DNA of 8,538 nucleotides, taken from Candidatus Omnitrophota bacterium. GTDB taxonomy: Bacteria; Omnitrophota; Gorgyraeia; JABMRG01. The stretch covers positions 1-8,538 of the forward strand of contig JABMRG010000148.1 in NCBI GenBank assembly GCA_013202935.1, written 5' to 3'. Made by a program: the position numbers and the translations under genes. Under the pieces are notes generated by a model. The model was not told where the DNA came from. It saw nothing but the letters and a program-made list of their open reading frames with translations, and did no database searches. Of the stretch, positions 7,819 to 8,538 are shown piece by piece. How positions within the stretch are numbered: the first letter of the stretch is position 1; every line of letters starts with the position of its first letter.

Positions 7819-8357
7819 ACTATTATCTCCTTGACTGCTTTCAGAAGGTTTTTCGCTATAAAGTCAGGCTTTGCTTTCCAGCCTCTTATATCCTTCTTCT
7901 TTGTATAACCGGAGAGGACAGCTATCGCTCTTAGGCCTGCCCGTTTTCCTGCAATAATATCCCTTTCCGTATCTCCGATAAAATATGAGTTCTTGCGGTC
8001 AACTCTTCTCTTGCCTATAGCCTTCTTGATAAATGCTGTCTTTGGCTTTTTGCATGAACAATTCTGCACAGTAAGATGGGTGCAGTAATATGACTTTAGT
8101 ATCCTGCCCCCGGAAGCCTCAACAGCTTTAATCATCTTATCATTTATCGCCTTAAGGTCCTGCCTCGTAAAAAGCCCTTTTTCCACACCCGACTGGTTTG
8201 ATACAACATATATATCAAAACCAGCTTCAGTGAGCAGCCTGATAGCCTTTTCTGCACCAGGCAGGAATTTAAACTGTGATGGCTTCCTTATATAATCCAA
8301 ATACACTGGATTTTTGTTAATCACACCGTCTCTGTCTAAGAATACTATTCGTTTCAT
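7815..8357 (-). CDS. gmhB: D-glycero-manno-heptose-1,7-bisphosphate 7-phosphatase, HAD family
   Basis: A 180-residue cytosolic HAD phosphatase that removes the 7-phosphate from heptose bisphosphate on the way to ADP-heptose for lipopolysaccharide core. The nucleophile motif is FLDRDGVIN with Asp8 and Asp10. SNQSG (53-57), the KKP motif with Lys104 and GDTERDI (128-134) complete the HAD set. The GmhB-specific zinc loop is intact, with Cys92, His94, Cys100 and Cys102. The length is typical. It is the first operon gene; AAGGA (8368-8372 on the plus strand) lies 10 bases before the ATG. The related histidinol-phosphate phosphatase shares this architecture, but no histidine gene is nearby. No other heptose gene is visible in the window, so the rest of the pathway must lie elsewhere. 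Confidence 0.88.
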   Translation of the reverse strand: MKRIVFLDRDGVINKNPVYLDYIRKPSQFKFLPGAEKAIRLLTEAGFDIYVVSNQSGVEKGLFTRQDLKAINDKMIKAVEASGGRILKSYYCTHLTVQNCSCKKPKTAFIKKAIGKRRVDRKNSYFIGDTERDIIAGKRAGLRAIAVLSGYTKKKDIRGWKAKPDFIAKNLLKAVKEIIV

Positions 8358-8423
8358 ATGCTAATTTTCCTTATAAGTTTGTTATACCTTTGCCGGCAGC
8401 AGTGCATAGGCTTTTTTGCTTTC
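8358..8423 (-). promoter_or_regulatory. Leader and probable promoter region of the operon
   Basis: These 66 bases separate the left terminus of repeat copy 2 from the gmhB start, and the operon promoter must lie here or inside the repeat. Reading the minus strand, a TATAAC hexamer (8382-8387 on the plus strand) about 25 bases before the ATG could be a -10 box, but no convincing -35 box is found 16-18 bases before it. The Shine-Dalgarno sequence AAGGA is at 8368-8372. No operator-like inverted repeat is visible. Confidence 0.3.
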
Positions 8424-8538
8424 GCAGTGGCAGTGATATAAAAGCAGCCATAGCATTTTTTAGCGTTTTTTGAAATAATGCCAATGAGCGCGCCTTAGCG
8501 CGAAGCAAAAACTATGTCTGAGCCCATCGGTCGAAGAC
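8424..8538 (+). repeat. Structured MITE-like repeat, copy 2 (right end cut by window)
   Basis: This is the same element and orientation as at 1-166, but here the left terminus is visible and the right is missing. It starts with GCAGTGGCAGTGATATA (8424-8440), itself containing a tandem GCAGTG, and this is the exact reverse complement of the right terminus of copy 1 at 150-166. From 8450 to the window end it matches 1-89 with three substitutions. The CGCGC/GCGCG hairpin is at 8489-8502; the larger hairpin begins at 8505 and is cut off. It lies immediately upstream of the operon's first gene and holds no recognisable coding sequence. Confidence 0.85.

Larger units (their letters stand above)
195..8357 (-). 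other. Seven-gene translationally coupled operon
   Basis: Seven minus-strand genes follow one another without intergenic space. The junctions at 7815-7818, 5810-5813, 5103-5106, 3094-3097 and 2168-2171 are all ATGA overlaps of stop and start. The junction at 6942-6935 is TAA, two bases, ATG. No internal promoter or terminator space exists, so one transcript from upstream of gmhB to beyond the GH57 gene is the simplest reading. The gene functions are mixed, so the arrangement says little about a shared pathway. Confidence 0.85.

Noticed and set aside
195..8357. Defence island, prophage or biosynthetic cluster
   Set aside because: All seven genes belong to recognisable housekeeping or metabolic families; no nuclease-effector, integrase, phage structural or assembly-line gene is present.
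8358..8385. TTATAA (8373-8378 on the plus strand) as the -10 box of the operon
   Set aside because: It directly adjoins the Shine-Dalgarno sequence, so transcription would start inside the ribosome site; no -35 partner is present either.

Overview
The window carries a single seven-gene operon, read entirely on the minus strand (8357 down to 195) and enclosed by two copies of one structured repeat (1-166 and 8424-8538, both cut by the window edges). The DNA is moderately AT-rich by eye with frequent ATA isoleucine codons. It looks like a bacterial chromosome. GmhB (an ADP-heptose/lipopolysaccharide enzyme) points to a diderm. The archaeal/thermophile-type GH57 glucanotransferase, type-4 uracil-DNA glycosylase and UgtP-like glycolipid glycosyltransferase would fit an uncultured diderm lineage such as Candidatus Omnitrophota. 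That placement is an inference from gene content, not a search result.

In order of transcription the genes are: gmhB (8357-7815), a stand-alone homocysteine S-methyltransferase (7818-6940), an MGDG synthase/UgtP-like GT28 glycosyltransferase (6937-5810), a family-4 uracil-DNA glycosylase (5813-5103), priA (5106-3094), fmt (3097-2168) and a GH57 4-alpha-glucanotransferase (2171-195). Five of the six junctions are 4-base ATGA stop/start overlaps, and the sixth has a 2-base gap. The genes are therefore almost certainly co-transcribed and translationally coupled, although they serve unrelated tasks: envelope sugar, one-carbon/methionine, glycolipid, DNA repair, replication restart, translation initiation and storage glucan. 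All seven are full length with intact catalytic motifs, and I see no frameshift or pseudogene.

The flanks hold the least explained material. Copy 1 and copy 2 match at 86 of 89 shared positions in direct orientation. Joining the right end visible in copy 1 to the left end visible in copy 2 gives an element of about 192 bp with terminal inverted repeats starting GCAGTGGCAGTGATATA. Its interior can fold as a three-way junction: an outer stem, a CGCGC/GCGCG hairpin and a longer interrupted hairpin. No coding sequence is visible in it, so it resembles a MITE or another non-autonomous palindromic repeat. It abuts the operon on both sides: its right end lies 28 bases beyond the last stop codon, and its left end lies 66 bases before the first start codon. 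It may therefore contribute the operon's terminator and part of its promoter region.

The genes themselves belong to recognisable families. The unusual parts are the repeat, its position at both operon boundaries and the gene mixture, including priA followed directly by fmt without the often intervening def.
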